DNA of 11,006 nt from Baffinella frigidus (Eukaryota > Cryptophyceae > Cryptomonadales > Baffinellaceae): positions 95,116 through 106,121 of the forward strand of contig MU646717.1 in NCBI GenBank assembly GCA_026770585.1, written 5' to 3'; not shown here. Below are more model-generated notes on this DNA. The model had not been told where the DNA came from, ran no database searches, and saw only the letters and a program-made list of their open reading frames with translations. The first letter of the stretch is position 1.

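Overview
The window looks like nuclear DNA from a eukaryote. It has no prokaryotic gene layout. It is packed with heptamer repeats related to the plant and green-algal telomere unit TTTAGGG, and it carries very short GC-rich exons in AT-rich or repeat-rich introns. My best guess is a unicellular green alga or another protist with TTTAGGG telomeres; the sequence alone does not fix the lineage.

No long open frame here is a convincing gene. The long frames are mostly telomere-like heptamers read in frame. The coding signal I can support is one spliced gene on the minus strand that enters at the right edge and leaves at the left edge. I trace 15 mini-exons (numbered e1 to e15 in gene order, right to left) of about 34 to 101 nt. 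With the splice sites chosen here all 14 junctions agree in phase, giving about 328 codons without a stop. I do not recognise the protein. It has a hydrophobic stretch near e1 and two charged, probably helical or coiled-coil segments (e10, e13).

Most exons also have nearby partial or degenerate copies. For most of them, 5' fragments with an acceptor lie upstream of the complete copy and 3' fragments with a donor lie downstream, as expected of tandem duplications whose breakpoints fell inside the exon. Many fragments end at arrays of a 12-bp palindrome (ATATACGTATAT) repeated every 31 bp. Substitutions between copies are largely synonymous in the minus-strand frame, which is the best evidence that the frames are real.

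Layout, left to right: 1-500, e15 and two partial copies in a 0.2-kb repeat with an (AT)24 tract; 530-682, an inverted-repeat element; 790-1270, e14 copies; 1500-2160, e13 copies around a long inverted-repeat element; 2350-3095, e12 copies with GC-rich minisatellites and another inverted-repeat element; 3265-3775, e11; 4050-4960, e10 and an inverted-repeat element; 5020-5420, heptamer-based VNTRs; 5450-5570, e9; 5970-6200, e8; 6240-6490, GGTGTGT-type array; 6496-6581, e7; 6816-7610, e6 copies; 7790-8120, two copies of e5; 8436-8860, three copies of e4; 9089-9802, e3 copies plus two insertions visible against a local empty site; 9840-10465, a large TTTAGGG-like block; 10467-10521, e2; 10906-11006, e1.

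The most interesting point is the whole arrangement: introns built of telomere-like repeats (C-rich in the transcript), palindrome arrays, hairpin elements and decoy exon fragments that carry their own splice sites, around one surviving complete copy of each exon.
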